A stretch of 64,000 nt of DNA from Promethearchaeota archaeon (GTDB lineage: Archaea > Asgardarchaeota > Lokiarchaeia > Sigyniarchaeales > SOKP01). The translations under genes and the position numbers were made by a program. The notes below the pieces were generated by a model. The model made no database searches. It worked only from the letters and a program-made list of their open reading frames with translations, and was not told where the DNA came from. How positions within the stretch are numbered: position 1 is the first letter of the stretch; each line of letters starts with the position of its first letter. The stretch spans positions 1 to 64,000 of the forward strand of contig RDOA01000003.1 of the NCBI GenBank assembly GCA_011364925.1, read 5' to 3'. Shown here piece after piece: positions 54,166 to 62,765 of this stretch.

Positions 54166-54456
54166 TTACTTTCGCGGTTCAATATGCTCAAGAGAAGTAA
54201 GATGACTCATCGAATAATCGTGATATCCGTCATTAGCAGGCGATTTAATACCTTCTGCCCGGATGTAGTGCCCAACGCGTGGTAAAAAACCGTAGGTATT
54301 AATTTTGGAAGAATTCACCAGCACAGAATACATCTCCGTTCCTACTCGAACAGTTAACGACATGTATCCATAAGTATAGCTACGAGAAATTCTTCTTTCG
54401 CCACCCCTAACTTCTACTATTCTTCCTTCGATGGTACTTCTTCCTTTATGAGACAT
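54166..54456 (-). CDS. Small OB-fold-like nucleic-acid-binding protein
   Basis: A 96-residue basic protein with OB-type strand pattern: TIEGRIVEVRGGERRI, YMSLTVRVGTEMYSVLVN, HYIRAEGIKS, and SHLTSLEHIEP. RPA-like and related single-OB proteins share this order. Possible single-stranded DNA or RNA binding; not demonstrated by a known signature. It converges with the TRASH gene. Confidence 0.55.
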   Translation of the reverse strand: MSHKGRSTIEGRIVEVRGGERRISRSYTYGYMSLTVRVGTEMYSVLVNSSKINTYGFLPRVGHYIRAEGIKSPANDGYHDYSMSHLTSLEHIEPRK

Positions 54457-54629
54457 TAATTAATTCACATCAATTTGAAAACTTAATAACAAACAAGAAA
54501 GAAATACTTTTGTTTCATAGTTTAATTGATCATTAGTAGGAACTCCTGAGCATTTCTTGCTTATAGACAGAAAGAAGAAACTGAAATTGGATTTTCAATC
54601 AAAATCCAGTGAAAATTTCAAGATCTTTC

Positions 54630-55034
54630 TTAAAAAAAAGGTCCAAACTTTTCGTAAACGCGAATGAGATTATCGCGGTAGAATTGAATCTTTTCATCAA
54701 GTGGATTTAATTCAACCGCAGTTTTCATTACTTCTTGTGCTTTCTGGAGATCTCCTTTGTCCATATAAGTTAATGTGAGTAACCCCCAAGCTTCTATCAT
54801 AGCGTTGTCTAATTCCGTAGCGGTTTCAAAACTACTAATGGCGATATCTAATTTTCCCATGCGGCGATTTACAATACCTAAATAGAGCCAAGCGTTTTCG
54901 TTTGTAGGATCCTTATCTAATAAGTCGTTTACAGCAGCTAACGCTTTATGGTTTTCCTTATCTGCTAAGAATTTATTGATCTGTTCAATGGCTTGCTTGT
55001 TTTTAATTTCGTCGAGTTCCAAGATATGCTTCAC
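54630..55034 (-). CDS. Tetratricopeptide repeat protein
   Basis: A 134-residue protein with about three TPR units from residue 20 to 120 (NENAWLYLGIVNRRMGKLD, MIEAWGLLTLTYMDKGDLQ, and a third ending NPLDEKIQFYRDNLI). The repeats have the W-LG-Y-A-P consensus positions. TPR proteins are protein-protein adaptors. Partners are unknown. Single gene with its own promoter. Confidence 0.8.
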   Translation of the reverse strand: MKHILELDEIKNKQAIEQINKFLADKENHKALAAVNDLLDKDPTNENAWLYLGIVNRRMGKLDIAISSFETATELDNAMIEAWGLLTLTYMDKGDLQKAQEVMKTAVELNPLDEKIQFYRDNLIRVYEKFGPFF

Positions 55035-55161
55035 AAATAATTTTTTCCTAATTATAACTTACCCACACTTATTTAAATAGATATAACATACCCTTTTAAA
55101 AAAAAAGAATACGATAGGTATATCACATAGTAAGAAAGATAAAAAGGAGATTAAATTTCCT

Positions 55162-55545
55162 TTAAAATAACGCAGGATGCTTTTTCTCAATGTTATTTAA
55201 GGTAGATACGAGATCGTAAAGGAGTTTTTCGTCTTGGCATTGATTAATTGACTCAGACAATTTATTTAGGAGCGCATTAGCAAGGTTTTTTTCGTATTCC
55301 GTAGGCCGATTTGTTGTTTGCTTAAAAATTTCATCGAACTCTGCTTCAAACCACCGTAACTGTTCCTGGAATTCCTCCTTTTGAAGGTTTTCACTATTGT
55401 AGTTTAGAAACATATGTCTCCTCAACTCACTTTTTTTATAAATTATTGAGCTAAAATAATAGTTATATAACTTATTTAAAAACTTAAGCAAGTCTGCGGG
55501 TTTTCTAATATTTCCTACGACAAACGGGAAAACGAATCGTATCAT
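55162..55545 (-). CDS. Helical protein, unknown
   Basis: A 127-residue protein starting MIRFVFPFVVGNI and then all-helical and charged. There is no cysteine pair or clear membrane segment. The frame has good coding composition. Not recognised. It lies between the TPR gene and the four-copy membrane-protein array. Confidence 0.5.
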   Translation of the reverse strand: MIRFVFPFVVGNIRKPADLLKFLNKLYNYYFSSIIYKKSELRRHMFLNYNSENLQKEEFQEQLRWFEAEFDEIFKQTTNRPTEYEKNLANALLNKLSESINQCQDEKLLYDLVSTLNNIEKKHPALF

Positions 55546-55687
55546 ATTACACTGAAATACGTCGGATCAGACAATTCCAATTATTTAACGATTAGAGCGC
55601 TTGTTCTTAAATTTAACGGGAATAATACTATGAAAGTATTTTTGTCGGGATTCTAAAAAAAAGGAAAAAAAGTAGGTATTGTCGAAA

Positions 55688-55873
55688 TCATATAACCAGT
55701 AAGACACCTATAATACTAATAGTTAAGATTAAAAAGAGATTACCGAAATTTACTGCGATTACGAAAACAACGAATTGGAGAATAAGGGTAAATTGAATAA
55801 CCACTCCTATCTCTTTCACGTAGCACCTATTGGCTAATAAAATCCTAACAACCATGTTGACAACAAATGACAA
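55688..55873 (-). CDS. Small two-helix membrane protein
   Basis: 61 residues, or 54 from the internal ATG (MVVRILLANRC). Two hydrophobic helices at about 24-42 and 45-61 end the chain, and a short polar N-terminus is cytosolic. It is a plausible micro-protein but could be a chance hydrophobic frame in AT-rich DNA. Confidence 0.4.
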   Translation of the reverse strand: MSFVVNMVVRILLANRCYVKEIGVVIQFTLILQFVVFVIAVNFGNLFLILTISIIGVLLVI

Positions 55874-55887
55874 CCGTTATTAACTGT

Positions 55888-56013
55888 CAAGGAAAAAATT
55901 CTCTTTATTTGTAGCTTCTATCTCTATTACATTAGCTTTATTATATGCATGATTCCTATTGTGGTAAGATTTAAATAGAGAACTAACAAAAATGTATAAT
56001 AGAGGTCGTAATC
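55888..56013 (+). promoter_or_regulatory. Conserved promoter region, array copy 1
   Basis: Nearly the same 125 bp precede array copies 1 and 2, and in part copy 3. It includes a TTTAAATAGAGAACTAAC segment with the TATA box at 55970-55977, and AGAGGTCGTAATC as Shine-Dalgarno just before the ATG. The predicted start of transcription is about 55998, so the leader is short. Confidence 0.65.
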
Positions 56014-56517
56014 ATGATCGAAAAAGAACCATTTTCTGAGAAGCAAGCTGACGAAAAACTCAGAAGCGAAATTAAGGAAGAAATAAAACGGGAAATGCGA
56101 GAAGAGCAAAGAGTAAAATCAGGGAAATCGAGAAAAACAGCGGGTGTAATTATAAGCGGCGTTGGTGCGATATTATATCTTATTTTTGGATTCTTTCTTT
56201 TAATATTAGGTTCAGGAATGGGAATTATGCGCAACATCGCTATTATGATGTTAATTGCAGGAGGAATTTCAATCACAGGAGTAATAGTAGCAATGTATAA
56301 AGTAAAAATAGGCGGTATAATCACTTTAATCTCAATACCGATCGCTATCGTTATTGGAATAATCTTACAGTTCACGGAACTTCATTACTATTATTATTAT
56401 TACTGGTTATATCTCCTTGAATATATGTTGGCGTATACACCGTATGCATATTTACACGTCATACCTGGTGGAATTATATGTTTAACTGCTAATGACATGG
56501 AAGAAATTAGCCGGTAA
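56014..56517 (+). CDS. Tandem-array membrane protein, copy 1
   Basis: A 167-residue protein of a four-member tandem family. Residues 1-48 are strongly charged, with a Glu/Lys coil (EIKEEIKREMREEQ), and end in SRKTAG. Three or four membrane helices follow from residue 48, with the conserved core KVKIGGIITLISIPIAIVIG and the end HVIPGGIICLTA. The Tyr-rich loop (HYYYYYYWLY) is variable between copies. Function unknown. The layout resembles small archaeal membrane proteins with a cytosolic coil. Each copy has its own promoter. Confidence 0.75.
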   Translation: MIEKEPFSEKQADEKLRSEIKEEIKREMREEQRVKSGKSRKTAGVIISGVGAILYLIFGFFLLILGSGMGIMRNIAIMMLIAGGISITGVIVAMYKVKIGGIITLISIPIAIVIGIILQFTELHYYYYYYWLYLLEYMLAYTPYAYLHVIPGGIICLTANDMEEISR

Positions 56518-56570
56518 AACGAACTACATATAATTTTTTTATTTTAATTTATTTTTTCCGATTTAGTAAA

Positions 56571-56592
56571 GTCGTGAGAAATTCTTAGCAGT
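56571..56592 (+). repeat. Conserved 3' element, first occurrence
   Basis: CGTGAGAAATTCTTAGCAGT plus one base on each side is identical after array copies 1, 2 and 3, although the flanking coding sequence has diverged. It contains the dyad AGAA-A-TTCT. Confidence 0.7.
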
Positions 56593-56617
56593 ATTATTTC
56601 CTACTAAGATTGTGAAA

Positions 56618-56742
56618 GTCAAAAAAATTCTCTTTATTTATAGCTTCTACCTCTATTTCATTAGCTTTATTATATCCATGATACCTATTATGTAAAGATT
56701 TAAATAGAGAACTAACAAAAATGTATAATAGAGGTCGTAATC
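56618..56742 (+). promoter_or_regulatory. Conserved promoter region, array copy 2
   Basis: Closely repeats the region at 55888-56013, with the same TATA box (TTTAAATA, about 56699-56706), AACTAAC block and AGAGGTCGTAATC ribosome binding site before the ATG at 56743. It starts about 25 bp after the conserved 3' element. Confidence 0.65.
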
Positions 56743-57234
56743 ATGATCGAAAAAAAACCATTTTATGAAGAAGAAGCTGACGAAAAACTCAGAAGCGAAA
56801 TTAAAGAAGAAATAAAAAGGGAATTGAAAGAAGAAAAAAGAGTAAAATCAAGGAAATCGAGAAAAACAGCGGGAATAATTATAAGTGGTGTTGGTGCGAT
56901 ATTATATCTTGTTTTTGGATTCTTTTTTTTAATATTGGGCTCGTCATATGGATATATGCGCGATGCTGCTGTTTCTATGTTGATTGCGGGAGGAATTTCA
57001 ATTGCAGGTATAATAGTAGCATTATATAAAGTAAAAATAGGAGGCATAATCACTTTAATCTCAATTCCGATCGCTATCGTTATTGGAGTAATCTTAATGC
57101 TCATGGAACCTTATTCTTATTATTATTACTGGTTAAATTTCATCCAATACGTAATATTTCCTCTCCCTATTCCGCACTCGTTACACGTCATCCCTGGTGG
57201 AATTATATGTTTAACTGCTAAGGACATAGAATAA
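56743..57234 (+). CDS. Tandem-array membrane protein, copy 2
   Basis: A 163-residue paralog of the preceding copy with the same coil (EIKEEIKRELKEEKRVKS), helix pattern and conserved core. Differences cluster in the first outer loop (LGSSYGYMRDAAVSML) and in the region before the C-terminal HVIPGGIICLTA. This copy is the most similar to copy 1, so it is probably the most recent duplicate. Confidence 0.75.
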   Translation: MIEKKPFYEEEADEKLRSEIKEEIKRELKEEKRVKSRKSRKTAGIIISGVGAILYLVFGFFFLILGSSYGYMRDAAVSMLIAGGISIAGIIVALYKVKIGGIITLISIPIAIVIGVILMLMEPYSYYYYWLNFIQYVIFPLPIPHSLHVIPGGIICLTAKDIE

Positions 57235-57299
57235 AATAGACATCAAAACGATCTAAATATCCTTTTTTTATTTTAATTTATTTTTTCCGATTTAATAAA

Positions 57300-57322
57300 G
57301 TCGTGAGAAATTCTTAGCAGTA
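57300..57322 (+). repeat. Conserved 3' element, second occurrence
   Basis: Identical 22-base core to 56571-56592, again about 65-70 bp after the stop codon of an array gene. Confidence 0.7.
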
Positions 57323-57476
57323 TTATATCCTAATAAGATCGTATAAGGCGAAAAATTTCTATTTATTTATAGTTTCTATCTCTATTTCGTTATCTTTATT
57401 TATTATAAGAGAGATTTTCGATGATGTAAACATTTAAATAACCTAACCACAAAGATGTATATCAGAGGTCGTAATC

Positions 57477-57971
57477 ATGAACGAAGGAGAGCCAATTTCT
57501 GAAAATCAAGTTAAAGAAAAACCCAGAAACGAAATCAAAGAAGAAATAAAACGGGAAATGCGAGATGGACAAAGAGAAAAAAAAGGGGAGTCAAGAAAAA
57601 CAGCGGGAATAATTATAAGTGGTGTTGGTGCGGTATTATATCTTGGTTTTGGATTTCTTTTTTTAACTTTGGATTTTGGATATAGTTATTTGCGCAGCTT
57701 CCCTCTTACATTAGTGGTTATTGGAGGAATTTCAATGACAGGAGTAATAGTAGCGCTGTCTAAAGTAAAAATAGGTGGTATAATTACTTTAATTTCGTTG
57801 CCGATTGCATTCGTTATTGGAATCGCCATGGAACCTTATTACTATACCTATTACTCGACGTATCCTCTTCTATATATGTTGATATATGGTACACCATTTG
57901 GGTATTTACATGTCATACCCGGTGGAATTATATGTTTGACTGCTAGCGATGTAGAATTAAGTACCCACTAA
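57477..57971 (+). CDS. Tandem-array membrane protein, copy 3
   Basis: A 164-residue paralog. The charged coil (RNEIKEEIKREMRDGQREKK) and membrane core (SKVKIGGIITLISLPIAFVIG) are kept; loops differ more than between copies 1 and 2. The promoter keeps the CATTTAAATAACC TATA box and the CAGAGGTCGTAATC ribosome binding site, while the sequence further upstream has diverged. Confidence 0.75.
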   Translation: MNEGEPISENQVKEKPRNEIKEEIKREMRDGQREKKGESRKTAGIIISGVGAVLYLGFGFLFLTLDFGYSYLRSFPLTLVVIGGISMTGVIVALSKVKIGGIITLISLPIAFVIGIAMEPYYYTYYSTYPLLYMLIYGTPFGYLHVIPGGIICLTASDVELSTH

Positions 57972-58021
57972 ACCAATCTTAATTTCCTTTTTTTACTTTA
58001 ATATACTTCCTTATTAAGTAA

Positions 58022-58044
58022 ACTCGTGAGAAATTCTTAGCAGT
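58022..58044 (+). repeat. Conserved 3' element, third occurrence
   Basis: Same core as at 56571 and 57300, located about 50 bp after the stop of copy 3. There is no clear copy after the fourth gene. Confidence 0.65.
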
Positions 58045-58207
58045 AGTATTTCCACGATCTTAAAAGATCTTTATTTATAGTTTTTATTAAGAGTATCAAT
58101 TTTTTATGATAGATTCTTGTCTATCTGATGATCCAGCTTTGTATACTTTTATATAGAGGTTCGACAATAATGTATTATTATACAATAATAATCGGTTATC
58201 AAGGGTA

Positions 58208-58624
58208 ATTCCAATTTCTGAAATTGAAAATCACGTTGAAGAAAAAGTTGAAGAAAAAAAAAAAAGAGAAGTTACTGAAGAATTAACCAAAAAAAAGAGC
58301 GGTGTGCCCATCAAAAAGGTAGCAGCTTTAATTCTAAGCGGTATTGGAGGCGGAATATATCTCTTCGTAGGCATCATGTTTCGAGTCGGATGGTGGAGTT
58401 CTGTTAGCCCAACACTCATAGCTGCCGGGATAATTTCACTGATAGGAACAGGAATAGGAGCAGTAAGAATAAAAATAGGTGGTGTGGTCATTTTGCTTTC
58501 AATTCCGCTTTCTATCCTTATTGGAATTTCTGGTGGGATTTATAGTATTCTTTTTGTATTAATTCCAGTCCCGTTCCCACATTCAATATTGGTTATGATT
58601 GGCGGTATTCTTTGCGAATTCTAA
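58208..58624 (+). CDS. Tandem-array membrane protein, copy 4, start degenerate
   Basis: The track begins at GTG 58304, but upstream the same frame encodes a coil homologous to the other copies (IPISEIENHVEEKVEEKKK against EPISENQVKEK in copy 3), so the family start lies near 58208. There the ATG has been lost; the frame shows GTA ATT CCA, and the ribosome binding site region is altered. The membrane part is intact (RVGWWSSVSPTLIAAGIIS, VRIKIGGVVILLSIPLS) and shorter at the C-terminus. Either a non-standard or shorter start is used, or expression is failing. It is the most diverged copy. Confidence 0.55.
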   Translation: MPISEIENHVEEKVEEKKKREVTEELTKKKSGVPIKKVAALILSGIGGGIYLFVGIMFRVGWWSSVSPTLIAAGIISLIGTGIGAVRIKIGGVVILLSIPLSILIGISGGIYSILFVLIPVPFPHSILVMIGGILCEF

Positions 58625-58834
58625 AATTAAACAAGTAAAACCGATTATATCATAAATAATTTTTTTTTTTAATCCAATATAACTCCCATTAATTCTTATT
58701 ACAATATGATCGTGAAAGCAGACTTTTACGAAGAAAATCTAATCGCTTATTCTTTTAAGTTTTTTAAAAGAGGGAAGTTTTTATAATCTTCAAGACTCTC
58801 AATCCTTTTAATTTTTGATTTTCATTTTATAAAT

Positions 58835-59314
58835 GTGGACAAAAGGATAAAAGATTCAGCAAATTCATCTACAAAGCATAGTATAGTAGATTATAAAGAA
58901 TGTTAAAAATGTAGAGTATTATATCCAAGCACTTCAGAACATTTCTATAAGAATAAAAATCGTAAAATGGGACTAGATGCATGGTGTAAAAAATGTAAGA
59001 AGGATTATGATCATAAACGACATAAAGTCTATAGATACGGTATAAGTTTACAAAAAGTAAATGAATAAATTGCTGCGCAAGAGAAGAAATGTGCGATATG
59101 TGGACGACTATTTGATGATATTTTTAACACATACAAGGATAAGAATACGATACGCTCTCCGAGAGTTGATCACGACCATAAATCGGGAAAAATTAGAGGA
59201 ATTTTATGCAACCGATGCAATATCCTCTTGGGGTTAGTAAAAGATAGTATATCAATATTATGTAGAGCAATAAATTACCTCAATGAAGAAAGAAAGGAGA
59301 TTAAAAAAAAGTAA
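58835..59314 (+). pseudogene. Endonuclease VII-family (HNH) gene with two in-frame TAA codons
   Basis: Translated by hand. From GTG 58835 the single frame runs 159 codons with TAA at 58904-58906 and 59066-59068 only. The N-part has zinc knuckles (KEC-x-KC and WCKKCKKDYDHK) as in phage and viral HNH proteins. The C-part (KCAICGRLF, PRVDHDHKSGKIRGILCNRC, LLGLVKDS) is a textbook T4 gp49-type recombination endonuclease VII, which resolves branched DNA. There are no frameshifts and all Cys/His are kept. The gene is therefore a very young pseudogene, or TAA is read through. It is probably virus-derived; families of this type are usually viral. Confidence 0.75.
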
Positions 59315-59438
59315 ATTAGATCCTTGTAAACATTTATTAAATTTTAACATAGAAATAGAATTAATATATACAAGCTATGCATAAGTACATATTAAATACC
59401 AATTGTTTGAAATTACAACAAAAGAAAGGTAATTTGTA

Positions 59439-59663
59439 ATGAGAAAGAGAAATATCGCTTTTATTTTGTTTGCCGTTGCGGGAGTTAACCTTCTAACGCT
59501 TCCTATATTAATTCTTATATATACACCGTTATTTGCACAACTTGGATTGCCATCTACCGTTGTAAACAGGGTTATGATGACTGTTGCTATATCTGGAGTA
59601 ATCCCAGCTATCGCCCTCATAATCGCGGGAATAATAGTTCTTATTAAATTTAGAAATACTTGA
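59439..59663 (+). CDS. Small two-helix membrane protein
   Basis: A 74-residue protein with helices at about 5-29 and 44-68 and a short basic tail. AGAAAGG precedes the ATG at good spacing, and a TATA-like ATTAAATACC lies about 45 bp upstream. Function unknown; it resembles other two-helix proteins in this window in layout but not in sequence. Confidence 0.55.
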   Translation: MRKRNIAFILFAVAGVNLLTLPILILIYTPLFAQLGLPSTVVNRVMMTVAISGVIPAIALIIAGIIVLIKFRNT

Positions 59664-59729
59664 ATTATTTTTGATTCAAAATTTTTACTTTTTCCTCTTT
59701 ATTATCGATTGAATTACGAATTAGAGGTT

Positions 59730-60473
59730 TCAGTCTTGAAAAAAATCAATGTTAAATTCTTCTAGATCATCTGGCGGCCATGCAGAAGGCGTTTTGGAGT
59801 TTTTTACGAACCTATGGGTGCATAGTGGAGCGCCAAATCCAAGCGTTTTGTCTCGAGAGAAGCCAAATCCTAAACCTTCTGCTTCGTAATAATCCCCTAA
59901 ACAAATTAACGGTAAGTATTTCTCGTCTCCTAATTTCTTATAAGCTTTTTGAACCCCACACTCCGTTATATCCCACCCCCATTCAAACTTTTTGCCATCG
60001 CCTTCCACGAATTCCATAACCCAATCGTCTGGATAAACCCTCAATTGTGTTTCTTGAGTAAGTTTCTTTTGATAATCAACATACACGGGATCAAAAGGAT
60101 ATTGCGAAGGATCTCTTCCCGTGCTTTCTAATAATTCTTTTCTCTTCTTTTGGTCGCATAGGACATAGTGATAGTGAAATTCTCCTATTTCCCTAAACGA
60201 AAGTCCTGCTCTTTCTAATACGCGAAAAACTGCCAAATCAGACATGCATTTGACTAAGACTAGTGTAGTTGGATTCTTCTGTCCTCCTATGTATGGAATA
60301 TCAGGCAGAATTTTCTCGAATTCTTCTCGCATTTGATTTAACAAATCTTCAGTTTTCTTCTCGTCAAATTTCACTTTTAGTTCTGAGCTTACAGCCTTTA
60401 AACGCTCGTTAAAACCATTCATGAATTTAGATTTCTTTTTAACGTAAAAGTCTTCAACAATTTTAGGAGTCAT
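59730..60473 (-). CDS. L-2-amino-thiazoline-4-carboxylate hydrolase-like protein
   Basis: A 247-residue protein whose last ~110 residues carry the ATC-hydrolase family pattern: GWDITECGVQKAYKKLG, LPLICLGDYYEAEGLG and GFSRDKTLGFGAPLCTHRF, with conserved cysteines. Originally named for conversion of DL-ATC toward cysteine, the family is broad and most members have unknown substrates. The N-terminal half is helical. Single gene, converging with the 74-aa membrane protein. Confidence 0.7.
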   Translation of the reverse strand: MTPKIVEDFYVKKKSKFMNGFNERLKAVSSELKVKFDEKKTEDLLNQMREEFEKILPDIPYIGGQKNPTTLVLVKCMSDLAVFRVLERAGLSFREIGEFHYHYVLCDQKKRKELLESTGRDPSQYPFDPVYVDYQKKLTQETQLRVYPDDWVMEFVEGDGKKFEWGWDITECGVQKAYKKLGDEKYLPLICLGDYYEAEGLGFGFSRDKTLGFGAPLCTHRFVKNSKTPSAWPPDDLEEFNIDFFQD

Positions 60474-60631
60474 AGTAATTTATGATGAGTTCTTTTTATA
60501 TCAATTTAACTGAGGATCGTTCTCTAGATCTTCTTTTCTAGTGTTATACTAGAACAAAATTAAATATTTCAACTCTAATTATTAAGGTATACTTTATTTG
60601 ATAATTCAATCGATCATTAAAAGATGAGTTA

Positions 60632-60907
60632 ATGGACATAATTAAGCATCTTGCAAGCAGATTAGCGGAATTAATAAATATTAGTGCTCCCGCTGCTCGA
60701 GGTTTAATTAAATTAGCTATTAAAGACGAGATTGGTCCTTTCAGGCCGTTAAATCAAGTTTCTTTTAATGAATTTAAAAGTACAATAGAAAATTCGCTAA
60801 AAAAAAGGTTAATTAATTTGGAGATAGCTACGCACGAATTGATCGTACAGTATTTAGTCAGAGAACTTACAGAATATCAGTCATTAATTACATTAGGAGG
60901 TGTGTAA
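60632..60907 (+). CDS. Small helical protein, operon with a membrane protein
   Basis: A 91-residue helical protein with a possible DNA- or lipid-binding helical bundle (LAELINISAPAARGLIKLAI). It has no membrane helix. Its TAA is 2 bp before the TTG start of the seven-helix protein, so the two are co-translated. Not recognised. Confidence 0.6.
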   Translation: MDIIKHLASRLAELINISAPAARGLIKLAIKDEIGPFRPLNQVSFNEFKSTIENSLKKRLINLEIATHELIVQYLVRELTEYQSLITLGGV

Positions 60908-60909
60908 AG

Positions 60910-61704
60910 TTGACTCCTGAGCTTTTCTACATTGTGTTCGTGATCCTGTTTGGGATTTTTATTATCACTTTAGCGGTTATGGGCATTTTTCTTCTGATTA
61001 AAGGAGTAAGAAATAAGATGATTAACATCGTGCTGGTAGGATTAGCATTTATTTCACTACCAATTGGATTTATTGGAAATTTCATTTTTCAGTTGGGTTC
61101 AATTTTTCAAGAAACATTTATTGTGGCATGTTTTATTTTAACTGTGATTTTCACCAATTTAACATTTTATAAGAATAGGGGTTCATTTTCAAAGATACTT
61201 TTGTGTACAGTAATAATTTTAGCGTGCATTCAGTTATGGTTTTTCTTTATATCAGTTTACGGTGAATGGACTTATTATCTCTATTACATCCGTGTTGCTT
61301 TTGATTTTCCATATACATTTATAGTTTTTAACTGGTTATCGTATTCAGCTTATTCGGCTTATAAGCTCGTTAAATCGCAGAATATAGACCCGTGGATTAA
61401 GTTTAGATATAAGATGCTCGCAATATTCTCCTTTATCTTTAGTTTTCACAGTATTCCAGAATTTTTCCAACCTCCCGGAACTGTGTGGGGTGATCCTTAT
61501 AATATTGTGAGTTTAGCGGTTTTTGGAGGAACTGCTATTTTAGTAGTTGTATTCTCAATAGGATTTTCAACCGCTTGGATTATGCCGGGATGGTTGAAAA
61601 CCAGACTAAATAGAAACTACCACGCAATTGAAGACAAAGATTATCAAGAAAAAGAATTACTTGAATTGATAAAAAAAGAATTATCACAAAAAAGAACGCT
61701 CTAA
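60910..61704 (+). CDS. Seven-helix membrane protein
   Basis: A 264-residue protein with about seven membrane helices (roughly 5-30, 37-60, 64-82, 95-115, 128-150, 177-195 and 205-230) and a basic C-terminal tail. TTG start with AGGAGG directly upstream (TTAGGAGGTGTG), the strongest Shine-Dalgarno sequence in this part of the window, fixes the start. The overall layout resembles 7TM sensory receptor-type domains, but no ligand residues can be named. Function unknown. Confidence 0.65.
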   Translation: MTPELFYIVFVILFGIFIITLAVMGIFLLIKGVRNKMINIVLVGLAFISLPIGFIGNFIFQLGSIFQETFIVACFILTVIFTNLTFYKNRGSFSKILLCTVIILACIQLWFFFISVYGEWTYYLYYIRVAFDFPYTFIVFNWLSYSAYSAYKLVKSQNIDPWIKFRYKMLAIFSFIFSFHSIPEFFQPPGTVWGDPYNIVSLAVFGGTAILVVVFSIGFSTAWIMPGWLKTRLNRNYHAIEDKDYQEKELLELIKKELSQKRTL

Positions 61705-61769
61705 TGTCGAATGTTCAATCCTTTTAATTTTATTTTCCTTTTAATTATTAACAAGAAATAAGTAATACA

Positions 61770-62765
61770 GTGGACTCAAACTTGAATATTAATAGAAAAC
61801 AAGAATTCATCGCCTATGCATTACTCATAGTGACATCGATTATTTGGGGAGGTACGTGGCCATTGGGGCGATGGTTAGTATCGGAGGAGGTTGGTGGAGC
61901 AACCATCCCTCCATTGATGATTGCAACTATTCGCTATTTTCTCGCGGTAGTTTGCTTTCTTCTAATCCTTAAGCTTAAAGAAGGAACATTAAACTGGAAG
62001 TTTGCGAAAAAGTACTGGAAGACAATAGTTATGATGGGAATGTTGTCGGTGACAATATATCAAGCTGGTTATTTAATAGGAGAATTACTTACAAGTGCGA
62101 GTGATGCGAGCATAACGATTGCAACTAATGCTGTTTGGGTAGTCATACTTTCAAGCATCTTTTTAAAGACCGAGAAGTTTTCGTGGAACAAGATCGTTGG
62201 TTTATTATTAGCATTTATAGCAGTAGTGTTTGTAGTAGGCTTTTCTCCTAATGTAAATGTTGCAAATCGAATCGTTGGCGATATTATTATCCTCCTAGCA
62301 GCATTAGGATACGCAGCGTACACGGTCATATCTCGTTACTTTTTTAATAAAACTCGTGAAATCGAAGAATTGTTTAAACCAAGTTCACTTTGGCTAATAA
62401 CCTGGGTTTCCTTGTTTGGCTTTTTGATAACCCTCCCAATATCCTTAATTGTAAGCCCAGAATATTTAATTCCAGTGACATATTTGACAATTCCATCTCG
62501 AGTTTGGATCGGGATCTCATATCTTGCTTTCATTTCTACTATAGGAGCATATACTTTCTACCTAGAAGGAGTTAAGCGCCTAGACGCTAGTAGAGCAGCG
62601 ATTTTTCAGGCTTTAGTCCCTCTTTTTGGCGTTCTTTTTTCAGCACTGTTTTTACAAGAAAAGTTTGATTTCTTTATATATCCACTCTCCCTTTTGTTAG
62701 TTGTTGTAGGAATTATACTTGTAAACCTTAAAAAAAATCGAGATAATCCCAGTGATTTAAAATGA
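61770..62765 (+). CDS. DMT superfamily (EamA) transporter
   Basis: A 331-residue protein with ten membrane helices in two EamA repeats (SIIWGGTWPLGRWL near 23-36 for the first, and IAFISTIGAY-type helix near 250 for the second), both diagnostic of the drug/metabolite transporter superfamily. The family exports amino acids or nucleotide sugars; direction and substrate are not readable. GTG start; its stop overlaps the next gene by 4 bp. Confidence 0.88.
   Translation: MDSNLNINRKQEFIAYALLIVTSIIWGGTWPLGRWLVSEEVGGATIPPLMIATIRYFLAVVCFLLILKLKEGTLNWKFAKKYWKTIVMMGMLSVTIYQAGYLIGELLTSASDASITIATNAVWVVILSSIFLKTEKFSWNKIVGLLLAFIAVVFVVGFSPNVNVANRIVGDIIILLAALGYAAYTVISRYFFNKTREIEELFKPSSLWLITWVSLFGFLITLPISLIVSPEYLIPVTYLTIPSRVWIGISYLAFISTIGAYTFYLEGVKRLDASRAAIFQALVPLFGVLFSALFLQEKFDFFIYPLSLLLVVVGIILVNLKKNRDNPSDLK

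Noticed and set aside
55992-56039. A 15-codon upstream ORF (MYNRGRNHD...) overlapping the start of array copies 1-3
   Set aside because: The predicted transcription start from the TATA box lies at or after its ATG, and its conservation follows simply from the conserved promoter and ribosome binding site.
55983-56375. Minus-strand ORF of 130 aa opposite array copy 1
   Set aside because: Antisense shadow: Ile/Pro-rich mirror of membrane-helix codons, and the same shadow appears opposite copy 2.
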